Shown here: in pieces, positions 60,498 to 64,000 of the stretch
Layout: each line of letters opens with the position of its first letter
Numbering within the stretch: position 1 is the stretch's first letter
Assembly (NCBI GenBank): GCA_024742285.1
Contig: JANSYR010000013.1
Coordinates: forward strand, 174,975-238,974
Length of the DNA: 64,000 bases
From: a bacterium
GTDB taxonomy: Bacteria > Myxococcota_A > UBA9160 > UBA4427
Direction: 5' to 3'
Notes under the pieces: model-generated
The model's database searches: none
Told to the model about the DNA's origin: nothing
What the model saw: only the letters and a program-made list of their open reading frames with translations
Position numbers and translations under genes: made by a program

Positions 60498-62057
60498 GTG
60501 GGCCGCGAGCTTGCGGAAATCCTCGTGCGGCACCCGGGAGATCCCGTCTTGGCCGAAGCCTCCACCGAACGTCGTTCCCTGCGCGCTCGCCTCGCGATCG
60601 CGACGGGGATCCTCGTCGCTTGGAGCGTCTCGGGCGGGCTCGCCTGGCTCGACGTGACGACCGGGGAGGCCCGCGCGCGAGAACGCGCCGAGCGGTCGCT
60701 GATGGCGCTCGCCGACGTCGTGAACGCGCTCTACCTGGCCGAGGAAGGGCGCATCGACGGCGAGCTCGCGCGTCTGCGAACGGAGCTCCGCGCGCAGGGC
60801 GCCTGGTCGGAGCCCGGGGCCTTCGAGGTCGGTCCCGCCGAGGTCGCGAAGCCGGGTGACCGGGCCTCGATCGACGGACGACGCCTCGAGGCGGCGCTCC
60901 GCCGCGCACTCACGCGCGTCGACGCGTTCTCGGCGCTCGAAGTCGTCGTCGCGGGCCACGACGGACTGCGCATTCTCGGTGTGGAACGCGATGAAGAAGG
61001 TAGGGCCCGGTCGATCGCCTGGGCGCCGGATGAGCGCGAGGGCGTCGCCAAGGCGAGCTGGTACGCGGGCGAGGTCGCCCGAGCGGTGGAATCCGCCGGA
61101 CGGCGTGTCGAACGTGGCGAGGTCGCCTTCGAAGGGGTCCTCGAGCGCCCGATCGCGCGCGCCGCGGTCGGTCTCCACGAGCCCGGACACCTCGTCCAGG
61201 GAGCGCTCGTCGCGGCCATCGACCTGACCGACCTCTCGGCCCGCCTGGCCGACGTCGTCCCGATGGATCACCGCATGACCCTTCTCTCCGTCGACGGACG
61301 CCCCCTGGATCCCACCGCGCGAGACCAGTCGACCCTCGAGCGGCTTCTCGCGCTGGCGACGCGGGTCTTCGAGCAGGCGGGACCGGCGACGAGCTTCGAA
61401 GCGGATGGCGCGCTCGTGCTCGGCCGCCCGCTCGTCCGGGCCGAGGGCGGCGTCGCGACGACGCTCGCGCTCGTCGAGATCGAGGCCCCCCCGACCGGCG
61501 TCGCCGCCTGGCTGGCCGGCTTCTGGCCGATCGTACTCGCGCTCTTCACCGTCGTCGCCGGTCTCGCGATCGTCTTCGTCTTCCGAAGCGGAGGCGCCGG
61601 AGGGGCGACGCCGAACGGGCTCGGGAAGCGCATCGCCCGCGACGGAGCCCGCACGGAGAGCGGGGCGGCGATCGAGCTCGTTCCGGAGACCGTGGCGCTG
61701 CGGGCGTGGCTGGCGGACATCCGCGGCTGTCTCGAACGAGAGGCCGCGACGCGTGGGCTGGCCGTCGACCTTCGCTGCGAGGCGTCGATGCCGCCCGAAT
61801 TCGAATCCGATCCGGGCTGGCTCGGAGGGCTCGTCGTGGCGATGGGCCGCGAAGCGCTCGATGCCACCGCCGAGGACAGAGTCGTCGTCGAGGTCCTCGA
61901 GGATGCGGGGAACACGCTTCGCGTCGAGGTCGATGCAGGGGGAACGCCGCTGCGACCGATCGCGGGCATGAACGAGGTCGCGAGTGGCGTCGGTGGGCGC
62001 TTCGAGTCCGGCGATGCCGGGCGTCTGGCGCTCGTCGTTCCGTCCGTGCTCGCCTGA
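60498..62057 (+). CDS. Membrane sensor with degenerate histidine-kinase ATPase-like domain
   Basis: A 519-residue membrane protein with the layout of a sensor kinase: membrane helix at about 30-52, a periplasmic region of some 280 residues resembling a Cache-type sensor, a second helix at about 336-358 (FWPIVLALFTVVAGLAIVFVF), and a cytoplasmic tail. The tail has no HisKA phospho-acceptor His box, and the ATPase-like part lacks an N-box asparagine and G-boxes. It may be a pseudokinase or a different output domain. GTG 60498 has a weak ribosome site; TTG 60549 is an alternative with GGGAG upstream. Confidence 0.7.
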   Translation: MGRELAEILVRHPGDPVLAEASTERRSLRARLAIATGILVAWSVSGGLAWLDVTTGEARARERAERSLMALADVVNALYLAEEGRIDGELARLRTELRAQGAWSEPGAFEVGPAEVAKPGDRASIDGRRLEAALRRALTRVDAFSALEVVVAGHDGLRILGVERDEEGRARSIAWAPDEREGVAKASWYAGEVARAVESAGRRVERGEVAFEGVLERPIARAAVGLHEPGHLVQGALVAAIDLTDLSARLADVVPMDHRMTLLSVDGRPLDPTARDQSTLERLLALATRVFEQAGPATSFEADGALVLGRPLVRAEGGVATTLALVEIEAPPTGVAAWLAGFWPIVLALFTVVAGLAIVFVFRSGGAGGATPNGLGKRIARDGARTESGAAIELVPETVALRAWLADIRGCLEREAATRGLAVDLRCEASMPPEFESDPGWLGGLVVAMGREALDATAEDRVVVEVLEDAGNTLRVEVDAGGTPLRPIAGMNEVASGVGGRFESGDAGRLALVVPSVLA

Positions 62058-62187
62058 CCCACGCCCGCTCACTCTCCACGAGCGCGGTCACGCTGCGAAC
62101 GGCGGCGACGCTCGGAGCGTGCTCTCGGAGCGGTGAGGGTGGAGCGGGCCGAGGGGGGGCGTCTGGCGATGCGATCGGCCGGTCCGG

Positions 62188-64000
62188 CTAGCGGAGCGCG
62201 TCCGCGAGGCAGGGCCACGGCAGGCCGTAGCAGTCGGTGCGTCCGCCGCTGCCGTGCGCGAAGACGCCGACGCCGTGTCGGGGCGGGAGGGATTCGGTGA
62301 TCCCTCGGCTCTCGTCGATGGCGACCACGGACGCGAGCAGCTGACGCGCCTCCTCGTCGTCGTTCGAGAGTGCGAAGCCGCGGCTGGGGCCGACGACGAG
62401 GTCGGCGAGATGGCCGAAGCCCACCAGGGCGATCGCGTCGAATCGATCGACGAGGGCGGCCGCCGGGTCGCTCGCGGCGGCAGGGGTGCCTCCGTCGTCG
62501 CCTCGGAAGGGCGGTCGCCCGAGTCCGTCGGTCGATGCCATCGGCTCCGGAAGGAACTGCCAGAGCTCTTCGAGGCGCATCAGCGTCGAGGCCGAGAGCT
62601 GGACTGGACCGGCGCCGATGCGGCCAGCGAAGAGAAGCAGGGCGCCGCGCTCGAGGGACGACGACAGGTGGTCGAGGACGACGTCGGGGCGGGCCTGGGC
62701 GTGCAGCGCATCCGCCACGAGGATCGCGTGACAGGGCGCTTCGGCGTTCCAGTCTTGCAGGTCGCCCACGCGTACGTCGATCGCCTCACCCAGACAGGCG
62801 AGCTCGATTCGACCCCGGCGCGCCTGGGCGAGCTCCTCGTCGACGTCGAGGACCTGCATGTGGATCCCCTCGAGGCCCTGCGCGTGAAGCGCCGTCACGA
62901 GACGCGCCTCCGCGTCCGGCAGTGCACCGCCGAGGCTTCGCAGATAGATCGCTTCCGGGCCGGGCGTTCCGAGATGCGCGACCAGTCGGCGGGCGAGAAA
63001 ATCGGCGACCGAGTCGGCTTCGGCTTCTTCGAGATCGGCCACGCGAGCGTCCCGCCAGCGTCCCAGGATCGTCGGCAGCGCCGGAATGCGGCTCAGAAGG
63101 CCGGGGGCGCGGACCGGCAGGTCTGCGTCCTCGAGGGCCTCGCCCGGCTCCGCCACGGCGTCCTCGATGCGTTCCTCGACCGCGGCCGCGACGCTCGGAA
63201 CCTCGGCCGGCGTTTGCGCGACCGCCTGCGCCGGCTCCGCCTCGCGTGAGACCGGGAGGTCGTCTTCCTCGACGTCCATTTCCGCGTCGACGACCGCGGC
63301 GGGCGCCTCGATTGGTTCGGCCTCCGCCGGCGCCTCGAAGGCCGCAGCGGGGTCGTGTTCGGGCTCCGCCGACGCCGGCTCGACGGCCACGGTCCGACTC
63401 GGCTCGCGTGCCGGCTCGACGGCTACCGTTCGATTCGGCTCGCGTGCCGGCTCGGAGGCCGCTGGCTCGGCGGCGGGCGGGTCGACGGGAGCGGCGCTCG
63501 CGTCTTCGGGCGGGCTCGGCGCCGGGGCGGCACTCGGGTCGTCGGACGGGCTCGACGCCGGGGCGGCGCGCGTCCATTCGGCCTGTGCGAGGGCGGGCTG
63601 CGCGGGGACTTTCAGCTGGACTCGCTGGCCCATCGCTTCCTCGATCTGTCCGAGGGTGTTCGTCAGGGTCGCGATCCGCGATTCGCGTCGGGCGACCTTG
63701 TCGAGCAGCACACTCTTGTCGATTTCGGCGCGTTCGAGGTCCGCTTCGAGGGCTTCGATGCGGTGGCGCTCCTCCTGGAGGTGCTCCTTGACGTCGACGA
63801 GCTGGGCGTCGCGGGTCGAGAGGCCTTCCCGGGTCACGCGCAGGTGCTCTTCGCGCGCGGCGATCTCGAGGTCCCGGGCCTGCAGGGTCTCTTCCAGGGC
63901 CGCCTGGGCGCTGCGGAGTTCGTTGTTCTCTGCCTGGAGGCGGGTCGCGAGGGTGAGGGCCTCACGGTGTTGAGCGATGGCCGCCTCGGTCTGCTCTTCC
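62188..64000 (-). CDS. Coiled-coil protein with methyltransferase-like domain (start beyond window)
   Basis: The frame stays open to the right edge, so the N terminus is missing; more than 600 residues are visible. The first 130 visible residues are a heptad-rich coiled coil (LRSAQAALEETLQARDLEI, then KSVLLDKVARRESRIATL). A low-complexity Ala/Pro/Glu linker follows, with a duplicated peptide (RTVAVEPAREP). The C-terminal half has a Rossmann pattern like SAM-dependent methyltransferases (GIHMQVLDVDEELAQARRG, then HAILVADALHAQ). The usual glycine-rich SAM loop is replaced by YLRSLGGALPDAEAR, so activity is doubtful. It converges on the sensor-like gene. Confidence 0.7.
   Translation of the reverse strand, partial: EEQTEAAIAQHREALTLATRLQAENNELRSAQAALEETLQARDLEIAAREEHLRVTREGLSTRDAQLVDVKEHLQEERHRIEALEADLERAEIDKSVLLDKVARRESRIATLTNTLGQIEEAMGQRVQLKVPAQPALAQAEWTRAAPASSPSDDPSAAPAPSPPEDASAAPVDPPAAEPAASEPAREPNRTVAVEPAREPSRTVAVEPASAEPEHDPAAAFEAPAEAEPIEAPAAVVDAEMDVEEDDLPVSREAEPAQAVAQTPAEVPSVAAAVEERIEDAVAEPGEALEDADLPVRAPGLLSRIPALPTILGRWRDARVADLEEAEADSVADFLARRLVAHLGTPGPEAIYLRSLGGALPDAEARLVTALHAQGLEGIHMQVLDVDEELAQARRGRIELACLGEAIDVRVGDLQDWNAEAPCHAILVADALHAQARPDVVLDHLSSSLERGALLLFAGRIGAGPVQLSASTLMRLEELWQFLPEPMASTDGLGRPPFRGDDGGTPAAASDPAAALVDRFDAIALVGFGHLADLVVGPSRGFALSNDDEEARQLLASVVAIDESRGITESLPPRHGVGVFAHGSGGRTDCYGLPWPCLADALR

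Noticed and set aside
60456..62072. Open frame of 538 codons opposite the sensor-like gene
   Set aside because: Highly charged, low-complexity product without motifs. The plus-strand frame has two clear membrane helices and a sensor-kinase layout.
62063..62149. GCCCGCTC/GAGCGGGC pair between the last two genes as a terminator
   Set aside because: The arms are 8 bp but separated by about 70 bases with no consistent inner pairing and no T-run.

Overview
The window is GC-rich DNA (by eye about two thirds G+C) from a Gram-negative bacterium of the old deltaproteobacterial grade, most likely Myxococcota or a nearby uncultivated lineage. The reasons are: a type IV pilus cluster in the order pilB-T-C-S-R ... 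M-N-O-P-Q with a three-AMIN-domain secretin; two NtrC-type sigma-54 activators; a Roadblock/LC7 protein beside a TPR protein; outer-membrane markers (LptF/G, lipoproteins, secretin); and PEP-CTERM proteins. No insertion sequence, prophage, rRNA or CRISPR array was seen. It reads as ordinary chromosome. GTG and TTG starts are common.

Layout. (1) 1-7.3 kb is a cell-wall block: the end of AnmK, a minus-strand run SpmAB - AmgK-like kinase - MurU-like uridylyltransferase - MBL hydrolase, then a divergent PBP4-type DacB and a lytic transglycosylase. Together these would trim peptidoglycan and recycle MurNAc to UDP-MurNAc. (2) 7.3-17.6 kb holds a DUF5658 membrane protein, an XRE regulator with candidate operators, rsmD-coaD-coaBC (CoA synthesis), an NfeD - slipin - HflK - HflC membrane-scaffold operon, an LptF/G permease and ribF. 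(3) 17.9-33.5 kb is the pilus machine: motors and platform (pilB, T, C), two-component system (pilS, R), an orphan NtrC-type regulator and a small XRE protein where pilA might be expected, then the alignment complex and secretin (pilM-Q), closed by a strong terminator. (4) 33.5-42.1 kb interleaves the shikimate genes aroK, aroB and aroQ with an acidic repeat protein, a Roadblock protein, a large TPR protein and an ExeA-like ATPase. This last set is the best candidate here for an incompletely described system, perhaps a spatial regulator of the pilus.

(5) 42.1-50.9 kb is more accessory: tRNA-Gly(CCC), a pentapeptide-repeat PEP-CTERM protein, a Tat-exported PhoX phosphatase, a DUF3313-like lipoprotein, a tandem UspA protein, a carbamate kinase remnant, a second PEP-CTERM protein and a cardiolipin synthase-like enzyme. 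(6) 50.9-64 kb holds a GNAT-SDR pair, a CaiB-type CoA transferase divergent from a cytochrome P450, serB, an MFS exporter, a cytidylate kinase-like protein with an altered P-loop, a sirtuin, an AcoX-type ATP-NAD kinase, a degenerate sensor kinase-like protein, and a coiled-coil/methyltransferase-like protein cut by the right edge.

At the DNA level, a short motif (core CGGGCGCT) recurs about ten bases after the stop codons of coaD, pilQ and aroQ, in hairpins whose stems change in a compensating way. It expands into a tandem array after aroQ. All functional calls rest on motif reading without database searches.
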